Assembly: GCA_963834515.1 (NCBI GenBank)
Contig: CAWICB010000010.1
Coordinates: forward strand, 1 to 64,000
DNA length: 64,000 bases
Source of the DNA: RYN-230 sp963834515
GTDB lineage: Bacteria > Actinomycetota > Actinomycetes > Streptosporangiales > Streptosporangiaceae
Direction: 5' to 3'
A model generated the notes under the pieces. That model was not told the DNA's origin and ran no database searches. It saw only the letters and a list, made by a program, of their open reading frames with translations. Positions within the stretch are counted from its first letter, which is position 1. Each line of letters opens with the position of its first letter. Position numbers and translations under genes: made by a program. Positions 1 to 9,900 of this stretch are shown piece by piece.

Positions 1-23
1 GTCCCGGCAGAGGGAGAAGGCTC

Positions 24-226
24 CTAGGGTTTGGATCCGGCTCCGGAGCGCAGCGATCGCACGCGGACCGATGACGCCGTGCCGGGATCGGGCCGCCGTC
101 CCGGCATCCACACGAGCCGGGGTCGATGAAATCGAAGCCGTCGAAGAATCGCCGGATCTCCGGCAGTGACCGGGCATGCAGCTGAGCCGATGCCCGGCGG
201 TAAACGGGTTCTTCGAAGTTAACCGG
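24..226 (-). pseudogene. C-terminal remnant of a SAV2177/DUF574 SAM-dependent methyltransferase
   Basis: Read on the minus strand from about 226 towards 24, the sequence gives VYRRASAQLHARS followed by EIRRFFDGFDFIDPG. This is the characteristic C-terminal block of actinomycete SAV2177-type S-adenosylmethionine-dependent methyltransferases. A one-base shift near 118-122 is needed to continue as LVWMPGRRPDPG and reach the TAG at 24-26. No N-terminal half exists on the far side of the adjacent insertion sequence, so this is an orphan scrap that was truncated by, or deleted together with, the element. An intact paralogue lies at 45845-46669. The family call is fairly secure because the FFDG block is distinctive. 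Confidence 0.6.
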
Positions 227-1686
227 GGATGGGGTTTCGGCCCGGTTACCGCGGTGTGTTCTCTTGCTGGTTGCGGTGCGTGACTGCGTCGGCGGCCGCG
301 GGTGGAGGCGATGCGGACGCGCCTGCGCTGGTTCGCGGGGTTCCGGAACCCATAGGCGAGGCGGGCTTCGAGTTTGGCGAGCCGGTTCAGGCTCTCGGCG
401 GCGGCGTTCGTGACGCCGGTCAGGACCGCGCAGACGATCTCTTCCTCCCAGCGGGATACCGTTCGCGCGAGGCTTACCAGCTCAGGGATGTCGTCGTTGC
501 AGGCGCACCGGTCAGAGAAGGCGAAGAGCCGGTCGCGGACGCCGCGCTCGCACGGCGTGGAGCTGGTAACGCGGGCGCGCAGGTTCAGCGCGTAACGGAG
601 TTTCTCTTTGCCGATCCAGGCAGCGGCGATGTCCTGCCCGGCCGGGTCCGCCTGCAGGGTGCCGGTGATCTTGGCGAACTGGCCGGGTGACAGCTGCTCC
701 AGGTTGCGCGCCAGCAGGTCCTTGATGCCGTATTCCGGGTCGCCGGACCGGCCCCGCCGACCGTACTTGCCGCGGCTCACGCGGCGGCGCGCGTCCCCGG
801 TCATCTTCACGGCCAGGTGCACGACGTGGAACAAGTCCACCGCGATTCGCGCGCCCGGCAGCATCCGGCGGACCGCGGAGGCATAGATGCCGCACATGTC
901 GATCGCGACGGCCTGGATCGCGTCCCGCCAGGCAGGGGCGGCCTGCGCCACCCAGTACGCGGCGTCATCGGCGGTGCGGCCCTCCACCTGCCCCAGCAGC
1001 CCCTGATCCCCGGACAGATCGAAGAAGCAGGTGTGCCACCGGTCCGCCAGCAGCTCATACCCCCGGTCTGCTCATCGGTGCGCCATCTCGGCCGGCCGCG
1101 GCGGTGCTCGTCGATCCCCAGGTGGGCCACCGGCGCGGGGGCCTGTTCCAGCACTGGGCCCGCGGCGGCGGCGAATGCGTCAGGGGCGGCCGGCCAGGAG
1201 ATCCCGGCGTGCCAGGCCGCCTCCGCCGGGGTGATCCCCCGGTCCGCGATCTCGGTTCCGGCCTGCTCCCGCGGCCGGGCCGTCAGCCGGCACCGCGGCG
1301 GCACCTACGGCAGCCACTCGGTGAACGTCTTGCGATTGCAGCCCGGCTCATCGCATTTCCAGCGGGACTTGACCCACCGCACCGCCACCGGGTCACCCGG
1401 CCCGGCGGACATCTCGCGGCCGGGCCAGCACCGTGTCATGCCGGCGGGCCGAGACAGCCTGGCAGTCCGAGCACGCCGCCGCGGCGGGGTAATCCGTGAC
1501 CGGCCATACCTCCAGCGTGCCGTCCGGCCCGGCCTGCGCATCGGTGACCTGCTGGCCGGCTTCTTTGCACGCGCGCCGGTTCTGGTGCTCGTCATGCGGG
1601 CCGGGGTGGGGGGGGTGTTTCTGTCGCCGTCCTGTACTGGTGTGGGCGGTGAGGTGAAAGGGGCCACTGAGAGTCCCGTCCTCCAT
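206..1686 (-). pseudogene. ISL3-family transposase, broken by frameshifts and a stop
   Basis: Pieces of an ISL3 transposase are readable in order. They are an N-terminal zinc-binding part (SDCQAVSARRHDTVL, then WKCDEPGCNRKTFTEWLP), a linker, and the catalytic domain with HLGIDEHRRG, then VDLFHVVHL, then NAAAESLNRL, which carry the expected DDE acidic residues. Three lesions separate them: a frameshift near 1400, an in-frame TAG at 1305-1307 (probably from CAG, Gln), and a frameshift near 1060. The final frame reads open through the element's end to the window edge. The protein cannot be made intact. Confidence 0.75.
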
Positions 1687-1690
1687 CCGG
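206..1690 (-). mobile_element. Decayed ISL3-family insertion sequence
   Basis: The stretch carries a broken DDE transposase of ISL3 type on the minus strand. At its transposase-distal end (about 206-228) lies GGGTTCTTCGAAGTTAACC, which has the look of an ISL3 terminal inverted repeat and abuts the methyltransferase remnant exactly. I could not find a convincing matching repeat at the other end (1690-1715), so that boundary is approximate and the end may be deleted. No target-site duplication could be identified. The element is probably immobile. Confidence 0.6.
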
Positions 1691-1752
1691 TGCGCCGGTC
1701 ACCTGGTTCTTAGCCGGACCGGCTGGGCCCTTCGCGCTACGCTGAGCCCGGC

Positions 1753-2496
1753 GTGCCCGATCACTCACCGGAGGCTGCCATTCACCGCCTGGTTCTGTGG
1801 AACATCGACCTGACCCTGATGGACGTCGGACGGGTCACCAGGGACGCTTATGTCGACGCATTCCGCCGGATCACCGGGCGGCCACTAATCCAGCTGCCGC
1901 AGCTCGCGGGCCGGATGGAGTCGGAAATCATCTTCGACGTAATGGCCCTGAACGGCGCCGGCGGCCCAGCTGGTGAGGAACTGCTCGGCCGGTTCAGCTA
2001 CGAACTGGCCACCGCGTTCGCCGCCCGCCGCGGACAGCTCACCGAGCAGGGCCGGCTGCTGCCCGGCGCGGCCGAGGCAGTAGCCGAGGTGAGTTCCTGG
2101 CCCGGCGTGGTGCAGTCCGTGCTCACCGGCACCATCAAGCCGAACGCCGAGCTCAAGTTGCGGGCGTTCGGCCTGGACGGGTATTTCGACACCGAGGTGG
2201 GCGGGTACGGCTCGCAGGTGTACCCGAAGGGTGCGCAGCTGCTGATGACCAGGACCCGGGCGGCCGAGAAGTACGGCACCGCGTTCAGTGAGAACGCCAC
2301 CGTGTATATCGCCGACTCGATCCGGGATGTCGCGGCGGCCCGCACCGGCGGCGCCCGCTGCCTGGCCGTGGCCAGCGGCCGGTCCCCGGTCAGTGAGCTG
2401 CGCGCGGCCGGCGCCGATGCCGTCTTCGGCGACCTGGCCGACACGGCCGCCGTGCTGGCCGCGGTGGACCGGCTCACCCTGGCCGCCGCGGGGTAA
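1753..2496 (+). CDS. HAD-superfamily hydrolase-like protein with altered nucleophile
   Basis: A 247-residue HAD-fold protein with a GTG start. Motif II (SVLTGTIKPNAELKL), the motif III lysine region (YPKGAQLL) and motif IV (VYIADSIRDVAAA) are readable. Motif I, which should be hhhDxDxT, reads LVLWNIDLTLMD at residues 13-24, so the nucleophilic first aspartate is Asn17 while Asp19 and Thr21 remain. HAD phosphatases form an aspartyl-phosphate on that first Asp, so classical phosphatase activity is doubtful. The gene stands alone, with about 24 bp to the chromate transporter gene downstream. The substrate is unknown. It could be a binding protein or act by non-canonical chemistry. Confidence 0.75.
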   Translation: MPDHSPEAAIHRLVLWNIDLTLMDVGRVTRDAYVDAFRRITGRPLIQLPQLAGRMESEIIFDVMALNGAGGPAGEELLGRFSYELATAFAARRGQLTEQGRLLPGAAEAVAEVSSWPGVVQSVLTGTIKPNAELKLRAFGLDGYFDTEVGGYGSQVYPKGAQLLMTRTRAAEKYGTAFSENATVYIADSIRDVAAARTGGARCLAVASGRSPVSELRAAGADAVFGDLADTAAVLAAVDRLTLAAAG

Positions 2497-2520
2497 CCAC
2501 GGCGGGCGTAGGTTGACCCC

Positions 2521-3906
2521 GTGGTTGGGGACCGGCCGGCCGAGGATGCTGGGCCCGGGCTGCCGCCTGCCGTCCCGCTGCGCACCATCGCCCGGGAGTG
2601 GGGCCGGATCGGCTGCATCGGCTTCGGCGGGCCGCCCGCGCACATCGCGCTGCTCCGCCAGCTCTGCGTCGAGGACCGGGGCTGGCTGCCGGCCAGCGAG
2701 TTCGAGGACGGCGTCGCGGCCTGCAACCTGATGCCCGGCCCGGCCTCGACCCAGCTGGCCATCTTCTGCGCCTGGCGGCTCCGCGGCCCGGCCGGGGCGC
2801 TGATCGGCGGGCTCTGCTTCATCGTGCCCGGCCTGATCATCATCCTCGGCCTGGCCGCGGTGTTCCTGGCCCAGCACCCGCCGGGCTGGATCCGGGGTGC
2901 CGCCGACGGCGCGGGGGCGGCGGTACCGGCGGTAGCGGTAGCCGCCGCCGTCGGCCTCGTCCCGGCGTCCTGGCGGAGGCTGGTCGGCACCGGTGGGCGG
3001 TCTGACGGGACCGGTGGAGTATTTCGCTGGCGAGGCGGCGCGGGCCGCAGGCGTGTTCCCGCCGATCCGGCGATCCCGGGGGGTCCAGGGGGGTCGCCGG
3101 CCCGGGATGAAATGGCGGGGGGTCCAGGGGGGTCGTCGGCCCGGGATGAAATGGCGGGGGGTCCAGGGGGGTCGTCCCCCCGGAAGGCACGGTGGGTGGG
3201 TTACGCGCTGGCGGGTGGGGTGGCGGCGGCCACCGTGGGGCCGTGGCTGGTGCTCGTGCTGGCCGCCTGCGGGCTGGCCGAGGTGGCGGCGACCACCCCC
3301 CGGCCGTGGCCGTCCCGGCCGGGCCGGCCCGGGGTGCTGCTGCCGCTGGCCGCGCTGGCAGTGCCCGCCACCGGCGGGCTGCTCGCGGTGGCCTGGGTGG
3401 CGTTCAAGGTCGGCGCGCTGTCTTACGGCGGCGGTTTCGTGATCATCCCGCTGATGCAGCACGACGCCGTGCACACCTACCACTGGATGACCGCCGCGCA
3501 GTTCCTGGACGCGGTCGCGCTGGGCCAGGTCACCCCGGGGCCGGTGGTGCAGACCGTGGCGGTGGTCGGGTACGCGGTCCACGGCGTGGGCGGTGGCCTG
3601 CTCGCCTCGGCCGTGGCGTTCACCCCATCGTTCGCGTTCGTGCTCGTCGGCGGCCGGTATTTCGACCGGCTGCGGGCCAACCAGCGGGTCCAGGCGTTCC
3701 TGACCGGGGCCGGGCCGGCCGCCATCGGCGCCATCGCCGGGGCGGCCATCCCGCTCGCCCTGGCGCTGGCTCACCTATGGCAGTTCGGCCTGCTGGCGCT
3801 GGCCGCGGCGTGGCTGGTCGCGCTGCGCCGCGGCGTGGTCAGCGGCATCGTGGGCGCGGCCGGGCTGGGCGTGCTGGCGTTCCTGGCTGGCGCCCCAGTG
3901 GGGTAG
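2521..3906 (+). CDS. chrA: Chromate transporter, CHR family, with repeat-expanded linker
   Basis: A membrane protein of 461 residues with a GTG start and two homologous CHR halves. The first half contains FGGPPAHIALLRQL and the NLMPGPASTQLA block; the second contains SYGGGFVIIPLMQ and the ALGQVTPGPVVQT block. Both are diagnostic of long-chain CHR proteins, which export chromate using proton or sulfate coupling. The protein is longer than the usual roughly 400 residues because the linker between the halves (about residues 165-220) holds in-frame repeats of GGPGGSSARDEMA encoded by a 39-bp tandem repeat. No regulator is adjacent. Confidence 0.88.
   Translation: MVGDRPAEDAGPGLPPAVPLRTIAREWGRIGCIGFGGPPAHIALLRQLCVEDRGWLPASEFEDGVAACNLMPGPASTQLAIFCAWRLRGPAGALIGGLCFIVPGLIIILGLAAVFLAQHPPGWIRGAADGAGAAVPAVAVAAAVGLVPASWRRLVGTGGRSDGTGGVFRWRGGAGRRRVPADPAIPGGPGGSPARDEMAGGPGGSSARDEMAGGPGGSSPRKARWVGYALAGGVAAATVGPWLVLVLAACGLAEVAATTPRPWPSRPGRPGVLLPLAALAVPATGGLLAVAWVAFKVGALSYGGGFVIIPLMQHDAVHTYHWMTAAQFLDAVALGQVTPGPVVQTVAVVGYAVHGVGGGLLASAVAFTPSFAFVLVGGRYFDRLRANQRVQAFLTGAGPAAIGAIAGAAIPLALALAHLWQFGLLALAAAWLVALRRGVVSGIVGAAGLGVLAFLAGAPVG
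3088..3180 (+). repeat. 39-bp in-frame tandem repeat inside chrA
   Basis: A 39-bp unit beginning GGTCCAGGGGGGTCG and ending GATGAAATGGCGGGG occurs twice, plus a partial third copy. The unit is a multiple of three and encodes 13 residues (GPGGSSARDEMAG), so the chrA frame is preserved. The G-rich motif resembles intergenic repeats of high-GC actinomycetes more than transporter sequence. Confidence 0.8.
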
Positions 3907-3958
3907 ATCACCAGGTCGATAGCGGACACGCACGTTGCGCGACCGGGGCTGACGTCCG

Positions 3959-6032
3959 ATGCTGGGGCCTATGCCACGAGACGAGGATGTCAGCGCGCTG
4001 CTCGGCGCCGACTACGGCGCGGTGCTCTGGGAGCCGGGGCCCGAGGTCGTCGAGCACGCCCAGATCACCCGGTACCAGCGCTGGCTGGCCGGTCAGCGCG
4101 GCGTCGCGACCAGCGGCTACGCGGAGCTGTGGGACTGGTCAGTGGACCAGCCCGGCGCGTTCTGGGACTCGGTGTGGGACTACTTCGGCGTGCTCGGCCA
4201 GCGCGGCACCGGCCCGGCGCTGACCGGCGCACTACCGGACGCCGAATGGTTCCCCGGCGCCACGCTGAACTACGCGCGGAACGCGCTCCGCACGGCCAGC
4301 ACCGACCCCGGCCGGGTGGCCGTGATCGCGGCCGCTGAGGACCGGGAGCCGCGCAGCATCACGTACGGCGAACTGGCCGCCGAGGTGGCCCGGGTCCGGG
4401 CGGCCCTGGTGCGGCTCGGCGTGACCCGGGGTGACCGGGTGGCCGGCGTACCTGCCGACCGTGCCCGAGGCGCTGATCGCGCTGCTGGCCGCGGCGAGCC
4501 TGGGCGCGATCTGGTCGTCCTGCTCCCCGGATTTCGGCGCGCACAGCGTGATCGACCGGTTCGCGCAGATCACCCCGAAGGTCCTGGTCGCGGTGCCGGG
4601 CTACCGGTACAACGGGCGGGCGTTCGGCCGGGAAGACGCGCTGGCGGAGATCATCGCCGGGCTGCCTGGCCTGGCCGCGGTGATCATGGTGGGCGGCCGG
4701 CCTGCCGGGCCGGCCGTGCCCGGCGCGGTGGCGGCGGCCGGCGCGGACCTGCTGGGCTGGGACCAGCTCCCGGCCGCCCTGGATGAGGCCCGGCTGGAGT
4801 TCGAGGACGTCCCGTTCGGCCACCCGCTGTGGGTGCTGTACTCGTCCGGCACCACCGGGCTGCCCAAGGCGATCATGCACGGGCACGGCGGCATCGTGCT
4901 GGAGCACCTCAAGGCGCTGGTCTTCCACCAGGACCTCGGCCCGGGCTCGGTGTTCTTCTGGTACACCACCACCGGCTGGATGATGTGGAACTACCTGTCC
5001 GGCGGGCTGCTGGCCGGGGCCACCCTGGTGCTCTACGACGGCAGCGCCACCTACCCGGGCACCGACGCGCTGTGGCGGCTGGCCGCGCGGACCGGGGTGA
5101 CCTACTTCGGTACCGGTGCCCCGTACCTGATGGCCTGCGCCAAGGCCGGGCTGGCGCCGGGCCGCGACCTGGACCTGTCCGCGGTGCGCGGCATCGGCTC
5201 CACCGGGTCGCCGCTGCCCCCGGAGGGCTTCGACTGGGTGTACCGCGAGGTCGGCGCCGGCCTGCTGCTCGGCTCGTTCTCCGGCGGCACCGACCTGTGC
5301 ACCGGGTTCGTCGGGCCGTCGCCGCTGCTCCCGGTGCGGGCGGGCATCATCGGCGGGCGCTGCCTGGGCGCCCGGGTCGAGGCGTTCGACGAGTCCGGAA
5401 AGCCGGTCACCGGCCAGGTCGGCGAGCTGGTCATCACCGAGCCGATGCCGTCTATGCCGGTCGGCTTCTGGAACGACCCCGGCGGCGAGCGCTACCACGC
5501 CAGCTACTTCGCCGTTTACCCCGGGGTGTGGCGGCACGGGGACTGGATCATCATGCTGCCGGACGGCGGGTGCGTGATCTCCGGCCGCTCGGACGCCACG
5601 CTGAACCGGGGCGGCGTGCGGATGGGCACCAGCGAGTTCTACCGGGTGGTGGAACGGCTGCCCGAGGTCACCGACAGCCTGGTGGTGGACACCGGGCAGC
5701 TGGGCCGCCCGGGGCGGCTGGTGCTGTACGTGGTGCTGGCCGAGGGTCATGACCTGGACGACGAGCTGACCGGTCGGATCCGGGGCGCGCTGCGCGCCGA
5801 GCTGTCGCCGCGGCACGTGCCGGACGAGATCCACCAGGTACCCGGGGTGCCAAGGACGCTGTCCGGCAAGAAACTCGAGATCCCGGTGCGCAAGATCCTG
5901 CTTGGCACACCGGTCGGCCAGGCCGCCGATCCGGACGCACTGGCCAACCCGGAGGTGCTGGGTCTGTTCGCGAGTCAGGCCGACCCCGGCTACAGTCGGG
6001 ACCAGGTGCAGCACGGCAAGAAGGGTGACTGA
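3959..6032 (+). CDS. Acetoacetyl-CoA synthetase (frameshifted in this sequence)
   Basis: ATP-dependent acetoacetate-CoA ligase of the ANL superfamily, about 690 residues once the frame is restored. The N-terminal cap (ITRYQRWLAGQRG ... DWSVDQPGAFW) and the core (GAIWSSCSPDFG, then the P-loop YSSGTTGLPKAIMHGHGG, then FFWYTTTGWMMWNY) identify acetoacetyl-CoA rather than acetyl-CoA synthetase. The C-terminal catalytic lysine lies in TLSGKKLEIPVRK. One extra base near 4445 (GTGGCC-G-GCGTAC) breaks the frame; without it the sequence reads VAAYLPTVPEA as expected. Start is ATG 3959 or ATG 3971. The enzyme activates acetoacetate for central or PHB/ketone metabolism. Confidence 0.85.
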
Positions 6033-6045
6033 GGAGCGTTATCGG

Positions 6046-6897
6046 GTGACAACACCACAACGGCGTGGTGCGGGCGTATCCAGTTCAGCCTCCCCAGCAC
6101 GGCTGGCTCCGCCGAGCCCGCGCAACTTCGGCGAAGAAGGCGGGCTGCTGACCTACGGCAGCTACTTGCGGCTGCCCGGGCTGCTGGCCCAGCAGGTGCC
6201 GCAGGCCGACCCGCCTGCCCATGATGAGCTGCTGTTCATCACCGTGCACCAGGTGTACGAGCTGTGGTTCGGGCAGCTGCTGCACGAGCTGGCGGCGATC
6301 CGGGACGCAATGACCGCCGGGGAGACCTGGCGGGCCCGGCACCTGCTGCGCCGGGTGCACGCCGTGGACCGGCTGCTGATCGCGCAGGTGGACATCCTGG
6401 AAACCATGACCCCGCAGGACTTCCTGGAGTTCCGCGCCGTCCTGTCGCCGGCCAGCGGGTTCCAGTCGGTGCAGTACCGTGAGCTGGAGTTCCTGTCCGG
6501 GCTCAAGGACGAGCGCTACCTGGCCCGGCTGCGCGGGATGAGCGACGCCGAACAGGCCCGGCTGCGCCGCCGCCTGGCCGAGCCGAGCGTCTGGGACGCC
6601 TACCTGGAGCTGCTGGCCGCCCGTGGGCTGGCCGCCGGGTCCGACGCGGAGGTGCTGGACTCGCTGGCCGTAGTGGCCCGCGACCGGGCCCACTATGACG
6701 ACCTCTGGCAGCTGGCCGAGGACCTGCTCACTCATGACGAGCTGGCCGGGCTGTGGCGGTCCCGGCACGTGGCCATGGTGGAGCGGCAGATCGGCACCAA
6801 ATCCGGCACCGGCGGGTTGACCGGGGCGCCGTACCTGCGGTCCCGGATACCGGTGCGCTACTACCCCCTGCTGTGGGAGCTACGGGATGTGCTGTGA
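6046..6897 (+). CDS. kynA: Tryptophan 2,3-dioxygenase
   Basis: A haem enzyme opening the indole ring of L-tryptophan to N-formylkynurenine. The 283-residue protein begins with GTG at 6046, preceded by GAGGAG at 6031-6036; an in-frame GTG at 6025 is less well placed. Family landmarks are LTYGSYLRLPGLL, the haem-site segment FITVHQVYELWFGQLLHEL with its histidine, the ETMTPQDFLEFR block and the C-terminal RSRIPVRYYPLLWELRD. It follows the acetoacetyl-CoA synthetase within 20 bp and precedes the large glutamate dehydrogenase. No kynureninase or formamidase is in the window. Confidence 0.93.
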   Translation: MTTPQRRGAGVSSSASPARLAPPSPRNFGEEGGLLTYGSYLRLPGLLAQQVPQADPPAHDELLFITVHQVYELWFGQLLHELAAIRDAMTAGETWRARHLLRRVHAVDRLLIAQVDILETMTPQDFLEFRAVLSPASGFQSVQYRELEFLSGLKDERYLARLRGMSDAEQARLRRRLAEPSVWDAYLELLAARGLAAGSDAEVLDSLAVVARDRAHYDDLWQLAEDLLTHDELAGLWRSRHVAMVERQIGTKSGTGGLTGAPYLRSRIPVRYYPLLWELRDVL

Positions 6898-6918
6898 CCA
6901 CAGGGAGCGTGACTACAT

Positions 6919-9900
6919 ATGTCGGATAACCGGGATGCACTGCTGGCCGAGGCGGCGGGTCTGGCCGGGTCGGCCGGGTCGGCTGACGTAGGCGTCGGCG
7001 ATCTGCTGGCCTACTTCCGGGCCTACTACCGGCACGTCCCGGACGAGGACCTGGCCGCGGCCGGGGCCGGGCCGGTGGCCGCGGTGGCCCTGGACCAGGC
7101 CCGGCTGGCCGCCAGCCGGCCGCAGGGCCGCACCCTGGTCCGGGTCGGCCAGGGTGGCTCGGTGGCCGCGTTCGACCCGGGCCGCACGGTGGTCGACATC
7201 ATCACCGACGACATGCCGTTCCTGGTCGACTCGGTGACCATGGAGCTGGCCCGGCACGGCGTGAGCAGCTACCAGATCGTGCACCCGCAGCTGCTGGTCC
7301 GCCGGGACGTGGCCGGGGCGCTGCGCGAGGTGTCCGGGCCGGTGGATACCAGCCACACCGGGCACGACGAGCTGGCCGAGTCCTGGACCCACATCGAGCT
7401 CGACAGCCGGGCCTGCGACGTGCCGCTGCCCGGGCTGGAAAAGGACCTGCACCGGGTGCTGCACGACGTGCGGGTCGCGGTCGAGGACTACCCGCGGATG
7501 CAGGCCAAGGCAACCTGGCTGGCCGACCGGCTGTCCGCGGAGGGGGCCAGCGCGCCCGCCGAGACCATCGCGCTGCTGCACTGGCTGGCCGACAACCACT
7601 TCACGTTCCTCGGCTACCGGGAGTACGACCTGGTGGACGACGCGGCGGAGATGTCGCTGCGGGCCGTGCCCGGGACCGGGCTGGGCATCCTGCGGCACGA
7701 CCGGGCGGGCTCGAAGGCGTTCGGCACGCTGCCGCCCGAGGTGCGGGCCCGGGCCAAGGAGCCGGCCCGGCTCATCATCACCAAGGCGAACTCGCGGTCC
7801 ACCGTGCACCGGCCGTCCTACCTCGACTACATCGCGGTCAAGCGGGTGGACGAGGCGGGCCAGATCAACGGCGAGTACCGGTTCCTCGGCCTGTTCACGC
7901 ACGCCGCCTACCACGAGAGCATCACCCGCATCCCGGTGCTGCGGCGCAAGCTGGCCAGCGTGCTGGACGCGGCCGGGATGACCGTGGACAGCCACGACGG
8001 GCAGGACCTGGCCGAGATCCTCGAGGGCTACCCGCGCGAGGAGCTGTTCCAGATCACGCCGCAGGAGCTCATCCCGATCGCGCTCGGCGTGCTGGCGCTG
8101 CGCGAGCGGCGGCAGACCCGGCTGTACCTCCGCCGGGACCGGTACGGGCGGTACATGTCCTGCCTGGTCTACCTGCCCCGGGACCGGTACACCACTGCGG
8201 TCCGGCTGCGCGCCCAGGACGTGCTCAGGCAGGCGTTCGGCGGGGTGGCCGTGGAGTACAGCGCCACCGTCGGCGATTCGGCCCTGGCCCGGCTGCACGT
8301 GGTGGTGCGGGCCGAGCCCGGCACCCAGCTGCCCGAGGTCAACACGGCCGAGCTGGACGCCAAGCTGGCCGCCGCGGTGCGGTCCTGGGACGAGGACCTG
8401 GCCGCGGCCGCGCACGAGCGGCTGGGCGAGGCAGAGGCCCAGGCGCTGCTCGGTATCTGCGCGTCGGCCATCCCGGAGACATACAAGGCCGACGTGCCCG
8501 CGGTGTACGCGCTGGACGACCTGACCCAGATCACCCGCATGCTGGAGACCGGCGAGCAGATCGCGTTCGAGATGTGGGAGGCCGAGGGGTTCTCCGGCGG
8601 GGTGCCGGTGGAGCACGCCCCGCCCGGCCGCCCGCTGGTCTGGCGGCTGACCATCTACCGGGTCGGCTCCCCGATCACGCTGACCGACGTGCTGCCCCGG
8701 CTGCAGCACATGGGCGTCGAGGTGGTCGACGAGCACCCGTACGAGTTCAAGGGCCCGGGCCTGGCCACGCCGTTCTGGGTCTACGACTTCGGGCTGCGCC
8801 GGGGCAGTGTGGGCCGCCCGGAAGCGGTCCCGGCGCCGAGCGCGGTCAAGGGCCTGTTCGAGGAGGCGCTCGCCGCGCTGTGGCGGGGCCACATCGAGGA
8901 CGACGGGTTCAACGCGCTGGTCCTGGACGCCCACCTGAGCTGGCGGCAGATCATGGTGCTGCGCGCCTACGCCAAGTACCTGCGCCAGGTCGGCACCCGG
9001 TTCAGCCAGAACTACATCGAGCGGGTGCTGCGCTCCAACACCACGGTGACCCGGCTGCTGGTCCGGCTGTTCGAGTCCCGGTTCGACCCGGCCCGGCAGG
9101 CCGGGCAGACGGAGCGCAGCGAGGCCATCACCGAGGAGATCCGCGGCGAACTGGACGACGTCGCGGTGCTCGACCACGACCGGGTGCTGCGCGCCTACCT
9201 GGCCCTCATCCTGGCCACGCTGCGCACCAGCTACTTCGCCGCGCCCCGGGCCGGGGCCAGCGCTGACGACCCCGCCCAGACGCCTTACCTGATGGTCAAG
9301 CTGGACGCGGCCAGGCCGTGCCGGACCTGCCCGCGCCCCGGCCGCGGTTCGAGCTGTTCGTCTACTCGCCGCGGCTGGAGGCCGTGCATCTGCGGTTCGC
9401 CGCGGTGGCCCGCGGCGGGCTGCGCTGGTCGGACCGCAGTGAGGACTTCCGCACCGAGATCCTCGGCCTGGCCAAGGCCCAGGAGGTGAAGAACTCGGTC
9501 ATCGTGCCGTCCGGGGCCAAGGGCGGCTTCGTCTGCAAGCGGCTGCCCGACGCCGCGGACCGCGAGGCGTACCAGGCCGAGGTGCTGGCCTGCTACCGCA
9601 CGTTCATCAGCGCCATGCTGGAGGTCACCGACAACCTGCACGCGGGCCAGGTGGTGCCGCCGCCGGGCGTGGTCCGGTACGACCGGGATGACCCCTACCT
9701 GGTCGTGGCGGCGGACAAGGGCACGGCCACGTTCTCCGACACGGCCAACGAGATCGCCACCAGCTACGGGTACTGGCTGGGCGACGCGTTCGCCTCCGGC
9801 GGGTCGGAGGGCTACGACCACAAGAAGATGGGCATCACCGCCCGCGGCGCCTGGGAGTCGGTCAAGTTCCACTTCGCCACGCTCGGCGTGGACACCCAGA

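Noticed and set aside
6913..9177. A 754-codon minus-strand frame opposite glutamate dehydrogenase
   Set aside because: Same reason: antisense shadow of a conserved gene with biased composition and no motifs. The frames at 1885-3774, 4359-6014 and 10116-12053 on the minus strand are also shadows.
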